From Gammaproteobacteria bacterium RIFCSPHIGHO2_12_FULL_37_34 (lineage in GTDB: Bacteria; Pseudomonadota; Gammaproteobacteria; DSM-16500), in contig MGXW01000101.1 of NCBI GenBank assembly GCA_001801495.1, positions 1-26,102 of the forward strand: a stretch of DNA of 26,102 nucleotides, given 5' to 3'. The notes under the pieces are model-generated. The model was not told the DNA's origin and made no database searches. It saw only the letters and a program-made list of their open reading frames with translations. Shown piece by piece: positions 1-8,255 of this stretch. Position numbers and translations under genes: made by a program. Numbering within the stretch: the stretch's first letter is position 1; each line of letters opens with the position of its first letter.

Positions 1-280
1 TACCTTTTGCGGATGATAATTCTGGTTTTTGTGCAATGAGGGTTTCAGTCTGATTGAGGTTACCAAGCACGACGGCAAGCACGATAGGGTTGACTAATTC
101 CTGAAGCTTTTTAGCGAGTAAAGGCTTATATATTCGCATTTCTGGGTAGTCGCTGACCTGATTCAATGCAGCGGCATTTTCATCTTCATTGATGATCCTT
201 GCGATTTCCCCACTTCCATAGGTATTTATTAATTGATTAAATGAAAGCTCTCGTAAGCTTGGAAATAGTCTTGTATTCAT
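1..280 (-). CDS. Ankyrin-like protein, 5' part (runs off window)
   Basis: An open frame of 93 codons starts at the ATG complementary to 278-280 and continues past the left edge without a stop. A Shine-Dalgarno-like AAGGGTGG lies 4-11 bases upstream, which favours this start over an in-frame ATG at 295. The last part of the visible protein reads NPIVLAVVLGNLNQTETLI followed by AQKPEL. That fits the helix-turn-helix spacing of an ankyrin repeat (alanine in helix 1, G-N/D turn, L-I/L in helix 2). The first 60 residues match nothing I recognise and show no signal peptide. The gene lies 65 bases downstream of the asparaginase gene on the same strand. Ankyrin proteins are common effectors in intracellular Legionellales, but one partial repeat cannot prove the family or the role. 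Confidence 0.6.
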   Translation of the reverse strand, partial: MNTRLFPSLRELSFNQLINTYGSGEIARIINEDENAAALNQVSDYPEMRIYKPLLAKKLQELVNPIVLAVVLGNLNQTETLIAQKPELSSAKG

Positions 281-345
281 GCAACCACCCTTCATCCGAT
301 CGTGTGTATAAAATTGAAGGCTACAGATACTTGCTTAAGGAAAAA

Positions 346-1461
346 TTAATATTCATAAAAGTAGTTTTGCAATTGATCTTTATCATTGGTTTGGCTCAAT
401 CCAACCATAAGTAATAGCCTGGCTTTTGTGGGACTTAACGAACCACCAACAATAAACCCATATTTATCGTCAAGCTTTGGGTCTCGACTTATATAACCAT
501 TACCTGTTCTAGAACACCGTACAACCACCACACCTTTCTTTACAGCCTTTATTAAGGCTTCTGTCGTTACAGGCGATTGATAGCCCTTCCCCATACCGGC
601 ACTAATTATTCCAACAGCGCCATTAGCCACAGCGGCGTCTACAAAAATATCATCTATACCCAAATGACCGTATATCACATAAACTTTCGGTAAAGCTAAA
701 ATTTTATCGACACTAAATTCACTACAATATGTATGTTTATGTTTTGGTACTCGAGAAACATGCACATCATTTCCTTGAACACATCCCAACATTGAAATAT
801 CATTTGATGATAATCCAATAATTGATGATGGATCTTTTTTAGTAGCATCCCTTGCACAATGAATAGTATCATTAAAAGTCAAAATAACACCTATTTTCCT
901 TGTTTGAATAGAGCTAGCAAGCAAAATTGAATTATAAAGATTTCTATACCCATCAAAACCTAACGCATTAGATGGTCGCAATGCCCCAGTAAATACAATC
1001 GGCTTTTCAGTATTAATGACTAAATTAACGAAATAAGCTGCTTCTTCAATACAATTTGTACCTTGCGTGATAACAATTCCATCCACTTCATTATTTTGTA
1101 ATACATTATTGATTTTAATTGCTAGATTTAATAAATCATTATGAGTCATTTCATGACTCATAATTTGTGCTACTTGTTCATAATGAATATTGACGCTATG
1201 AGTAATATCAGATATTTCTGAAAGTAAATCATGGATATTAATATTCGGTTTATTATAAAATTCATCCGTTGTTTTTTCTGATAGAGACGCTATTGTTCCA
1301 CCATAAGAAAGCAAATATATATTTGAATTATTATTAGGTAACTTTTTATTTACGTAATCTTTCATATTTAATAAAAAATCTTCAATAGAGCGGTGAGTAA
1401 ATGGGTCAGTGGTAATATAAAATGTAATTTCGTAAAAATCAATCCTCGATGATATACTCAT
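346..1461 (-). CDS. L-asparaginase (asparaginase/glutaminase family)
   Basis: Hydrolyses L-asparagine to aspartate and ammonia by family. The 371-aa protein has the first catalytic motif GGTIAS (T56) with a tyrosine at 69 in the flap region. The second motif is GTN at 134-136, the lysine motif ARDATKKD contains K208, and the C-terminal half carries SRTGNG at 317-322. The second motif is normally GTD, so the triad aspartate is replaced by Asn136. The fold otherwise looks intact. About 50 residues precede the first beta strand, longer than in cytoplasmic homologues. They are not a signal peptide, so the enzyme is probably cytoplasmic, or the true start is a later Met such as residue 33. No strong ribosome site precedes either start. 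The annotated start lies only 6 bases from the divergent tgt start. Codon use looks more AT-rich than in tgt. Confidence 0.85.
   Translation of the reverse strand: MSISSRIDFYEITFYITTDPFTHRSIEDFLLNMKDYVNKKLPNNNSNIYLLSYGGTIASLSEKTTDEFYNKPNINIHDLLSEISDITHSVNIHYEQVAQIMSHEMTHNDLLNLAIKINNVLQNNEVDGIVITQGTNCIEEAAYFVNLVINTEKPIVFTGALRPSNALGFDGYRNLYNSILLASSIQTRKIGVILTFNDTIHCARDATKKDPSSIIGLSSNDISMLGCVQGNDVHVSRVPKHKHTYCSEFSVDKILALPKVYVIYGHLGIDDIFVDAAVANGAVGIISAGMGKGYQSPVTTEALIKAVKKGVVVVRCSRTGNGYISRDPKLDDKYGFIVGGSLSPTKARLLLMVGLSQTNDKDQLQNYFYEY
1450..1458 (+). promoter_or_regulatory. Extended -10 promoter element before tgt
   Basis: The bases TGATATACT form a perfect TGn extended -10 with TATACT at 1453-1458. 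No good -35 is visible, as expected for extended -10 promoters. Initiation about 7 bases downstream would fall at 1464-1466, giving a nearly leaderless tgt mRNA if the ATG at 1468 is used. The element lies inside the first codons of the divergent asparaginase gene. Confidence 0.45.
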
Positions 1462-1467
1462 TATCCC

Positions 1468-2646
1468 ATGCTAAACACCTATCAATCCACTTTGATCAAG
1501 AAGCATCCGTCTTTGCCCGCACGCATCATGCGCATCGTCACACCGCATGGAGAGGTGCTAACGCCTACTTTCATGCCTGTTGGTACACGAGCGATGCTGA
1601 ATTACGCTACTCCAACCGATTTAGAAGCAAATGGTAGCCGCCTGATTTTAGGTGGTAATACTTATCACATGCTCTGCACACCTGGCATGGATGTGATTGA
1701 AAGCGTAGGTGGCATGCACAAATTCATGGGTTGGCCACATGCTATGTTGACAGATAGCGGTGGTTTTCAGGTGTTTAGTTTAGCCAAAAAAGGCTCGGTG
1801 TGTATCATTGATGAAGATGGTGCGGTTTTTAAACATCCACTCACTGGAAAAATTATTCATCTCAATCCCAAAACATCTATCCAAACACAAAAAATGATTG
1901 GCGCTGATATTATAATGGCGTTCGATCAATGCACACCAGAAGCTGGTGGCCGTGAAACGGCACTTGCTGCTTTAGATCGCACGCATCGTTGGCTCGTTTT
2001 ATCCAAAAAAGAGCATGAGAAAAATCCATCTTCTTATTATGGGTTACGACAAGCTTTATTTGGTATTATTCAAGGAGGAAGTTTTAGAGATTTGCGTGAA
2101 CAAAGCACCCATTTTATTTTACAACAAGATTTGGATGGCATTGGTATTGGCGGTGAAGTAATTGGTTTTAATATGCCAAAAACTTGCGAAATCATTGATT
2201 GGGTGCGCCCTATGCTTCCGGAAAATAAAATTCGTTACACAATGGGCGTAGGCCTAGGACCTCAAGATTTAATTGATGTTGTTGCCAAAGGCATTGATAT
2301 TTTCGATTGTGTCGCGCCCACACGCAATGCGCGTCATGGTACATTATATTATGGCGAAATAATCGAGCGCGATGGCTGGCTTGCATTTGAACATCCTCAA
2401 GCGCGCACGCAAGTCTCAAACATCGAAAAATGCCGGATTTTAATTAAAAAAAACAACTATGCCAAAGATGATGCGCCTATTATGCCAAATTGTTCTTGCT
2501 ATACTTGCCAACATTTTTCTCGGGCTTATTTACATTATCTTTTTAAAGAAGGCTTGATTGCTTATTTTCATTTAGCCAGCATTCATAATATTCACGTGAT
2601 GCAGGCTGTTTGTACCCACATGCGTGAGCTAATATTAAAAGTCTAA
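1468..2646 (+). CDS. tgt: tRNA-guanine transglycosylase family protein
   Basis: Exchanges guanine 34 of GUN tRNAs for a 7-deazaguanine base in queuosine formation, by family. The 392-aa protein keeps the general-acid aspartate D96 (TDSGG), the nucleophile D280 (FDCVAPTRNARHG) and the zinc site C342, C344, C347, H373 (CSCYTC ... IHN). The base-recognition pocket differs from E. coli Tgt. DECTP reads DQCTP (153-157), and the GGLAVGE loop reads GGEVIGF (228-234), losing the leucine and the glutamate that control the peptide switch. The usual neighbours queA, yajC and secD are absent. No Shine-Dalgarno precedes ATG 1468; an in-frame ATG at 1528 is a second possible start. The enzyme fold is certain. 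Whether its base is preQ1, queuine or something else is open. Confidence 0.85.
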   Translation: MLNTYQSTLIKKHPSLPARIMRIVTPHGEVLTPTFMPVGTRAMLNYATPTDLEANGSRLILGGNTYHMLCTPGMDVIESVGGMHKFMGWPHAMLTDSGGFQVFSLAKKGSVCIIDEDGAVFKHPLTGKIIHLNPKTSIQTQKMIGADIIMAFDQCTPEAGGRETALAALDRTHRWLVLSKKEHEKNPSSYYGLRQALFGIIQGGSFRDLREQSTHFILQQDLDGIGIGGEVIGFNMPKTCEIIDWVRPMLPENKIRYTMGVGLGPQDLIDVVAKGIDIFDCVAPTRNARHGTLYYGEIIERDGWLAFEHPQARTQVSNIEKCRILIKKNNYAKDDAPIMPNCSCYTCQHFSRAYLHYLFKEGLIAYFHLASIHNIHVMQAVCTHMRELILKV

Positions 2647-2728
2647 AAACCGACAATATCAGTTTTTCTTGCTTCGCACCGAAAAAACGATGAAAATCCA
2701 ATTGATAGGATAGAAGAGGGAAATAACC

Positions 2729-3166
2729 ATGATGATTGCTCCTACTTTCCAAATGGATCTTCAAATAGTTATCCGAGTGATTCTTGCTTGCTTATTAGGG
2801 TGCCTGATTGGCTGGGAACGTGAAAGACATCGTCATATTGTTTCAGCAGGCATTCGTACCTACGGAGCTATTGCATTAGGGTCTTGTGCGTTTGGCATCC
2901 TTAGTTACTATATCACCGACTCCGATCCTTCTCGTATAGCTGCACAAGTTGTGACTGGTATTGGGTTTTTAGGTGGCGGCATTATTTTTCGGCAAGGAGA
3001 TTATGTAACAGGACTCACCACTGCAGCAACCCTTTGGGCAACAGCAGCGGTAGGATTAGCTGTCGCCTTTGGTTTATATTTTGTCTCTTTCCTCATTACA
3101 CTCCTTATTTACCTGCTACTGTATCTCCCACGTCTTACTTGGTGGAAAAAAATTTCAGCGAAATAA
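2729..3166 (+). CDS. MgtC/SapB family inner-membrane protein
   Basis: A 145-aa hydrophobic protein with about four membrane segments. It has the MgtC/SapB signature: GCLIGWERERHRHIVSAGIRT near residues 22-42 and the glycine-rich VVTGIGFLGGGIIF near 74-87. In pathogens MgtC proteins support survival in macrophages and low magnesium by damping ATP synthase or transporters. For the wider SapB group the function is unknown. This protein ends soon after the last membrane segment, so it lacks the cytoplasmic ACT-like C-terminal domain of Salmonella MgtC. GAGGG lies 8 bases before the ATG. The gene follows tgt by 82 bases on the same strand and converges on grxD. Confidence 0.85.
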   Translation: MMIAPTFQMDLQIVIRVILACLLGCLIGWERERHRHIVSAGIRTYGAIALGSCAFGILSYYITDSDPSRIAAQVVTGIGFLGGGIIFRQGDYVTGLTTAATLWATAAVGLAVAFGLYFVSFLITLLIYLLLYLPRLTWWKKISAK

Positions 3167-3171
3167 GATCA

Positions 3172-3203
3172 TAGTCAAAAAAACTCGCTTGTATTTTTGA
3201 CTA
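3172..3203. repeat. Inverted repeat between convergent genes
   Basis: TAGTCAAAAA at 3172-3181 is repeated as its exact reverse complement at 3194-3203 with a 12-base loop. It lies just after the mgtC stop and between mgtC and the convergent grxD, where a bidirectional terminator would be expected. No T-run follows the stem on either strand, so termination is only a possibility. Confidence 0.4.
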
Positions 3204-3307
3204 CAGGTGAAATGAGTAGTTTGGTATCCACGTTTGTTCGGCAACAGAGTTTCTTTCTACATTAATCTAATTAACTTACACCCGAGTTGAGATGATCACT
3301 GCTCATA

Positions 3308-3610
3308 TCACTTAATCAAATTCTGCAATTCACCAGCTTCATGCATTTCAGAAATAATATCACTGCCACCGATGAATTCGCCCTTCACATAAAGCTGTGG
3401 AATGGTTGGCCAATTCGAATAAACTTTAATGCCTTGCCGAATAGCTTCCTCTTGCAACACATCAACCGTTGCGAATTTTGCACCACAGGATTTTAAAATA
3501 CTAACCGCACGCGCTGAAAAACCACACATGGGCAATTCAGCGTTACCTTTCATGTAAAGAATAATGTCATTTTCAGCTATTTGCTGTTTAATTTTTTCTT
3601 GGATGCTCAT
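3308..3610 (-). CDS. grxD: Monothiol glutaredoxin (Grx4 type)
   Basis: A 100-aa CGFS glutaredoxin with the active-site Cys29 in MCGFSARAV. It also has the family's WPTIPQLYVKGEFIGGSDI block for glutathione binding. CGFS glutaredoxins hold a [2Fe-2S] cluster at a dimer interface with two glutathiones and pass it to target apoproteins. The gene is last in the suf operon, 11 bases after sufT, with an AGGAG 8 bases upstream of its ATG. That placement supports a role as a cluster carrier rather than general thiol redox work. Length and motifs are normal for the family. Confidence 0.95.
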   Translation of the reverse strand: MSIQEKIKQQIAENDIILYMKGNAELPMCGFSARAVSILKSCGAKFATVDVLQEEAIRQGIKVYSNWPTIPQLYVKGEFIGGSDIISEMHEAGELQNLIK

Positions 3611-3621
3611 CTTGTTTACTC

Positions 3622-4176
3622 CTATAACAATCCTAATTGCAATTTTGCTTCATCACTCATTTTTTCTTTATCCCAGGGTGGATCAAACACTAATTCAACC
3701 CGCACTTCTTTCACACCATGAACGTGACGCAGTTTTTCTTCTACTTCACCAAGTAGCACCGGGCCCATACCACAACCTGCTGCAGTCAAGGTCATCTTCA
3801 CATCAACACGAAAATCATTCATCCCCAATGGCAATACTTGACATTCATATACCAAACCAAGATCAACAATATTCACCGGGATTTCAGGATCATAACAAGT
3901 TTTCATTTGAACCCAGAGTTTATCTTCTAGCGATCCTTCCATTTCATTCACATCAGAAGAATCGTCTAAAATAACCAAACCCAATGCATCGCCATCTTTA
4001 CCGGCAACACGCAACAAATTGCCATTCACATAAACGGTGTAAGAATGGCCGAGTGCTTGAGTAACCATCACCTGTGTGCCTGCTTGCAAGATCACTTTCG
4101 CACCTGATGGAATTAAAGTTGCTTCAACTGATTTTTTTATTTCTATTGGAATATCTCGATTCACTATCCACCTCAT
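3622..4176 (-). CDS. sufT: SufT, iron-sulfur maturation factor (MIP18/DUF59)
   Basis: A 184-aa protein. Its C-terminal half is an MIP18/DUF59 domain: DPEIPVNIVDLGLVYECQV near 98-116, LTAAGCGMGP near 131-140 with the conserved cysteine, and VELVFDPPW near 160-168. The N-terminal half of about 90 residues is the extension seen in long SufT proteins. SufT proteins help mature iron-sulfur enzymes, chiefly under high cluster demand, rather than making clusters. The ATG overlaps the sufA stop in the pattern ATGA, which suggests translational coupling. The position between sufA and grxD in the suf operon fits cluster delivery. Confidence 0.92.
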   Translation of the reverse strand: MRWIVNRDIPIEIKKSVEATLIPSGAKVILQAGTQVMVTQALGHSYTVYVNGNLLRVAGKDGDALGLVILDDSSDVNEMEGSLEDKLWVQMKTCYDPEIPVNIVDLGLVYECQVLPLGMNDFRVDVKMTLTAAGCGMGPVLLGEVEEKLRHVHGVKEVRVELVFDPPWDKEKMSDEAKLQLGLL

Positions 4177-4505
4177 TCAATATGAAAACTCTCTCCACAA
4201 CCACAGCGACTCGATTCTTTAGGATTATTAAAAATTAATTTTTTTTGTTTCAATCCTGCTTTTTCTTCTTCCACATAATCTATGATGACGCCATCAAATA
4301 CATGCGCCCATAATGGATCAATAAATATTTTAAGGTTAGCTTGTTGAATAACAATATCATTTGTCTTTTCTTCGGTAACAATTGCGGGTAAATAAGAATA
4401 ACCTGAACACCCCGTTTTTGTTATCGTTAAACGAAATCCAACACCCTTTTCCTTGTTAATCATCTTTTGTATATACTCACTTGCAGCAGAAGTAAATGTG
4501 ATCAT
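4173..4505 (-). CDS. sufA: A-type iron-sulfur carrier SufA
   Basis: A 110-aa HesB/IscA-family protein with the three conserved cysteines C33 (TGCSGYSY), C101 and C103 (CGCGESF). These bind a [2Fe-2S] or [4Fe-4S] cluster at the dimer interface for transfer to apoproteins. I name it SufA rather than IscA or ErpA because of its place in the suf operon, since sequence alone separates the three poorly. It follows sufU by 3 bases, with GGAG in the end of sufU serving as ribosome site. It overlaps sufT by 4 bases. Confidence 0.9.
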   Translation of the reverse strand: MITFTSAASEYIQKMINKEKGVGFRLTITKTGCSGYSYLPAIVTEEKTNDIVIQQANLKIFIDPLWAHVFDGVIIDYVEEEKAGLKQKKLIFNNPKESSRCGCGESFHIE

Positions 4506-4508
4506 AGT

Positions 4509-4946
4509 CTACTCCGTACTAATTGATTTGCTATCATCAACTAAAGCAGCTTTTAGTGTATGCCAGGCGAGCGTTGCACATTTGACACGTATAGGAAATT
4601 CAGAAACCCCAGCAAATATTGCTAATTTTCCCATATCAACTTTTTCATTGCCCTGTGTTACTAAATGATGAAAATCATCAAATAGTTTTTCAAACTCTCC
4701 AAACGTTTTTCCTTTTATGGACTCTGTCATTAAGGAAGCAGATGCAACTGAAATTGCACACCCTACACCTTCAAAACGAATGTCTCGAACAACACCATTT
4801 TGTTCGAACACATACAACACAATCTTATCCCCACATAATGGGTTGTGCCCAATATGAGAATGATTAGCGCTCGAAAGTATGCCTTTATTGCGCGGGTTTT
4901 TTCCATGATCAATAATCATTTCTTGATAAAGATCGCGTAAAGACAT
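4509..4946 (-). CDS. sufU: SufU, sulfur acceptor/scaffold for SUF pathway
   Basis: A 145-aa IscU-like protein of the SufU type. Ligands C38, D40 (NPLCGDK), C63 (EGVGCAIS) and C123 (RVKCATLAW) are all present. The insert of about 20 residues between C63 and C123, ending in LAIFAGVSEFP, distinguishes SufU from IscU. In Gram-positive bacteria SufU is a zinc-dependent sulfur acceptor that takes persulfide from SufS. Here it replaces SufE, which is not in the operon. Its ATG overlaps the sufS stop by one base (TAATG), indicating coupled translation with its presumed partner. Confidence 0.93.
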   Translation of the reverse strand: MSLRDLYQEMIIDHGKNPRNKGILSSANHSHIGHNPLCGDKIVLYVFEQNGVVRDIRFEGVGCAISVASASLMTESIKGKTFGEFEKLFDDFHHLVTQGNEKVDMGKLAIFAGVSEFPIRVKCATLAWHTLKAALVDDSKSISTE

Positions 4947-6184
4947 TAGGTTAGCAACCTCTTCGCCAATTGAATTGCATTTACTACTGCATCAATATCT
5001 TGTTGTGTATTGTATACACCAAATGATATCCGCGCAGTTGCTGGAATGCGAAAACGTTCCATCAATGGCATCGCACAATGGTGCCCTGCGCGAATAGCAA
5101 TGCCTTCATGATCTAATACCGTACTAACATCGTGCGGATGCACATCATCAAGCACAAATGAAATAACGCCCAATTTTGGTTTAGCTAATCCAATGATGCG
5201 TAACCCTGAAATGTCGGCGAATCGATGCTCAACATTATTTAATAAAAATTGATCGTGTGAAAAAATATTTTCTATACCTATTGCGTTTACATATTGAAGT
5301 GCGGCTTGTAAACCAATCACACTAGCAATTGGAGGTGTGCCTGCTTCGAATTTTTGTGGGCTGCTCGCAAATGTGGTTTTAGAAAACGATACTGTTTCAA
5401 TCATACCACCGCCACCTTGATAAGGCGGCATGGCTTCTAATAACGATTGTTTGCCATACAACACGCCCACACCTGTTGGTCCATACAATTTATGCCCGGA
5501 AAAAACATAAAAATCGCAATCAATCGCTTGAACATCTACCAAGATATGGGCGATAGCTTGTGCGCCATCGAATAACACGGGTACATGATGCGCGTGTGCA
5601 ATATCAGTAATTTCTTTTGCTGGATTAATCACACCTGTTACGTTAGAAGCATGAGTAAGCGCTACTAATTTTGTACGTCGTGAAAATAATTGTTGATACG
5701 CATCCATATCCAATGCGCCTGCATCAGTCACTGGAATGACTTTAATAACAATCCCCATTTGTTCTTTCAGCAAATACCATGGAACAATATTAGAATGATG
5801 CTCCATCTCACTTAGGATCACTTCATCGCCTGCTTGAAAAGTAGATCGTCCGTAACTTTGGGCAATCAGATTAATAGCATCTGTTGTACCATGGGTAAAC
5901 ACTATTTCATCCGTATGATTAGCGTGAATAAAATTTTTTACAGCCGTTCGCGTTTCTTCATAAAAAGTTGTTGAGCGCTCACTTAATTCATACATACCAC
6001 GATGGATATTGGCATAATCATGCGAATAAAAATGGGTAATGGCTTCGATCACTTGCTGTGGTTTTTGTGTAGAAGAAGCACTATCCAGATAAATGATTGG
6101 CTTTCCTCGATTGTGTTGCTGCAAAATAGGAAAATCAGCATACACATTTAATTGGGCATTATTTTTCATAATAGCTGCGTTCAT
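4946..6184 (-). CDS. sufS: Cysteine desulfurase SufS
   Basis: A 412-aa PLP enzyme (type II desulfurase, Csd/SufS class) that strips sulfur from cysteine and carries it as a persulfide. The PLP lysine is K232 in SGHKLYGPTG. The persulfide cysteine is C370 in RAGHHCAMPLM. Both are shifted by six from E. coli K226 and C364, matching a six-residue longer N-terminus. The cofactor-contact motif THGTTDAIN and HASNVTG are also present. The start overlaps the sufD stop by one base (TAATG) with GGTGG just upstream. A second in-frame Met at residue 6 would also be possible. Confidence 0.96.
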   Translation of the reverse strand: MNAAIMKNNAQLNVYADFPILQQHNRGKPIIYLDSASSTQKPQQVIEAITHFYSHDYANIHRGMYELSERSTTFYEETRTAVKNFIHANHTDEIVFTHGTTDAINLIAQSYGRSTFQAGDEVILSEMEHHSNIVPWYLLKEQMGIVIKVIPVTDAGALDMDAYQQLFSRRTKLVALTHASNVTGVINPAKEITDIAHAHHVPVLFDGAQAIAHILVDVQAIDCDFYVFSGHKLYGPTGVGVLYGKQSLLEAMPPYQGGGGMIETVSFSKTTFASSPQKFEAGTPPIASVIGLQAALQYVNAIGIENIFSHDQFLLNNVEHRFADISGLRIIGLAKPKLGVISFVLDDVHPHDVSTVLDHEGIAIRAGHHCAMPLMERFRIPATARISFGVYNTQQDIDAVVNAIQLAKRLLT

Positions 6185-7491
6185 TATTCCACCATCCTAT
6201 GGTGTTGGATATAATCACGAATACCTTCATGCCTGATACGTTGCATCACATCATAAGCAAATCCTTGTAACAATATATGCAATGCATCATCATAATGAAT
6301 ACCGCGTGAGCGTAAATAAAAAAGTGCCTCTTGATCTAACTTTCCTGTGGTTGCACCATGTTTGCATTGTACATCATCTGCGTAAATCTCTAATTCTGGC
6401 CTGGAATAAGCTTCCGCTTGATTAGCTAACAATAAATGATGATTGGCTTGGTAAGCACAGGTTTTTTTCGCCTCCGGAGCAACATATAATTTACCTTTAA
6501 AAACAGCTTGTGATTTTTTATCGATAATTCCTTTATACAGCATATCACTGCGGACATACGGTGCTCGATGTTCAATATCAACATGATGATCAACATATTG
6601 CCCATCCTGATAAAGGCGGTAAAAACTACTGGTAGAACAACTAGCCCCTCTCTTATTTAACTTAATGAGCAAATCATCACGAATAAAAAAACTTCCTGCT
6701 GAACAATCAACGTGATTAACCAAACTATCTTCTTGTTGTTCAATCACTGTGTGAGCAAAGCAGATCGCGTGCCGATTTGATTGTTGATGTTTATAATATT
6801 CAAGATCAGCGCCAGCAGAAACAGAAATGGTTGTCACTATATTCATTAAACTAGCGCGATCAGACCATGCAACATGCTCTTCTAATATGCATAGTTTGCT
6901 GAATTTACCTAACACGAGTATGTGGTGTGGGTGCGTAACAGATTCATAGTGATCTGTAGTAATCGATACAATATGAATTGGCAAATCAATTTTACAATGA
7001 TCAGACACATATAAAAATAATCCATCATGAGCAAATGCTGCATTTAAATTTGCAAATGGATAATGGTCAATATCAAATTGTTGTTGCGGCCAATGTTTTT
7101 TGACTAATTCTGGGTATTGATGAATAGCTGTTTGTAGCGAACAAATAATTATGCCTGTTGGTAATTTTTCCAATTGAGAAAGTGATGGTGCATAAAATCC
7201 ATTAACACAAACGACAAAATGGTTTTCAAAAGAAGCCGCTCGACATGCTTTGGTTTTTTCGTACCAATTTTTTTCGATTGTAGTAAATGGCTTTGCCACT
7301 ATGAATTTTTTATTTTCAAGACAAGCTAGATTAGTATATTTCCAACGCTCCTGTCGTCTGGAAGGTAATCCTGTTTTAAGAAAATTATCTCTGTGGTGTT
7401 TTCGAAAATCGGCAAGCCACTGTGGTTCTGCTGCAGGTTCTACATTTGAAAAATGTTGGTTTAACCATGATGGAATATGAATGGCTGTCAT
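6184..7491 (-). CDS. sufD: SufD, SufBCD scaffold subunit
   Basis: A 435-aa SufD protein with the SufB/SufD core beta-helix in the C-terminal two thirds. The core includes HHLLLANQAEAYSRPELEIYADDV in outline and the cysteine-histidine pair in CKHGATTGKLD, which matches the functionally important C358/H360 of E. coli SufD. It ends in FYLRSRGI and a short helical tail. In the SufBC2D complex SufD partners SufB and is linked to iron acquisition. The first 100 residues are variable, as usual. Its ATG overlaps the sufC stop in ATGA. Confidence 0.95.
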   Translation of the reverse strand: MTAIHIPSWLNQHFSNVEPAAEPQWLADFRKHHRDNFLKTGLPSRRQERWKYTNLACLENKKFIVAKPFTTIEKNWYEKTKACRAASFENHFVVCVNGFYAPSLSQLEKLPTGIIICSLQTAIHQYPELVKKHWPQQQFDIDHYPFANLNAAFAHDGLFLYVSDHCKIDLPIHIVSITTDHYESVTHPHHILVLGKFSKLCILEEHVAWSDRASLMNIVTTISVSAGADLEYYKHQQSNRHAICFAHTVIEQQEDSLVNHVDCSAGSFFIRDDLLIKLNKRGASCSTSSFYRLYQDGQYVDHHVDIEHRAPYVRSDMLYKGIIDKKSQAVFKGKLYVAPEAKKTCAYQANHHLLLANQAEAYSRPELEIYADDVQCKHGATTGKLDQEALFYLRSRGIHYDDALHILLQGFAYDVMQRIRHEGIRDYIQHHRMVE

Positions 7492-8252
7492 AAGCTTTTC
7501 TCATCAAGCCAACCATATCCCTTGGTTTCTAACTCTATTGCTAATGATTTATCACCCGATTTGATAATTTTGCCTTGTGCCATCACATGTACCACATCTG
7601 GTTGAATGTAATCGAGTAAACGTTGATAGTGGGTCACGATTAAAAAACTGCGCCGTTTATTGCGCAAGCTATTCACACATTGTCCTACCATTTGTAGCGC
7701 ATCGATATCTAAACCAGAATCCGTTTCATCGAGAATAATAAAATTTGGTTCAAGCATAAGCATTTGTAATATTTCATTGCGTTTCTTCTCACCCCCAGAA
7801 AACCCTTCATTCACTGCACGATGCAATAACGTTTCATTTAATCCCACTTCTTTTAGTTTACTTTTTATTAAACTTAAAAAATCAGCGGCATCGAGTAATG
7901 GCAAATGATTGCGTTTGCGTAAACTATTTAATGCCGTACGCAGAAAATACATATTATTGACCCCAGCAATCTCGGTGGGATATTGAAAGGCAAGAAAAAC
8001 ACCCTGTGCTGCGCGTTCTTCAGGTTCCAACAATAATAGGTTTTGGCCATCTAACGAGACAGAGCCTTCGATTACTTGGTAATCTTTTTTACCTGCTAAC
8101 ACATTGGCTAATGTGCTCTTTCCAGAACCATTTGGCCCCATAATGGCATGTACCTCGCCTGGCTGAATGGTTAAATTCACACCTCGCAAAATATGCTTAA
8201 TTTGTTGCTTATCATTTTGAACAGCAACTTGAAGATTATGGATAGTTAACAT
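7488..8252 (-). CDS. sufC: SufC, ABC-type ATPase of SufBCD complex
   Basis: A cytoplasmic ABC ATPase of 254 aa that drives conformational change in SufBC2D. Seen are Walker A GPNGSGKST (39-47), the modified signature FSGGEKKRNEILQM, Walker B FIILDETDSGLD, and the H-loop in IVTHYQRLL. The ETDSGLD and GEKKR sequences are typical of SufC and exclude transport ATPases. I start at the ATG at 8252 rather than the GTG one codon upstream because family members begin MLxI. It lies directly after the sufB stop and overlaps sufD by four bases. Confidence 0.96.
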   Translation of the reverse strand: MLTIHNLQVAVQNDKQQIKHILRGVNLTIQPGEVHAIMGPNGSGKSTLANVLAGKKDYQVIEGSVSLDGQNLLLLEPEERAAQGVFLAFQYPTEIAGVNNMYFLRTALNSLRKRNHLPLLDAADFLSLIKSKLKEVGLNETLLHRAVNEGFSGGEKKRNEILQMLMLEPNFIILDETDSGLDIDALQMVGQCVNSLRNKRRSFLIVTHYQRLLDYIQPDVVHVMAQGKIIKSGDKSLAIELETKGYGWLDEKSL

Positions 8253-8255
8253 CAC

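Noticed and set aside
303..311. TGTGTATAA, another exact DnaA-box match
   Set aside because: It stands alone between two genes and overlaps a probable -10 of the ankyrin-like gene. Single matches are expected by chance in AT-rich DNA.
3172..3203. Strong rho-independent terminator between mgtC and grxD
   Set aside because: The inverted repeat is perfect, but its stem is half A/T and no T-run follows. I list it only as an inverted repeat.
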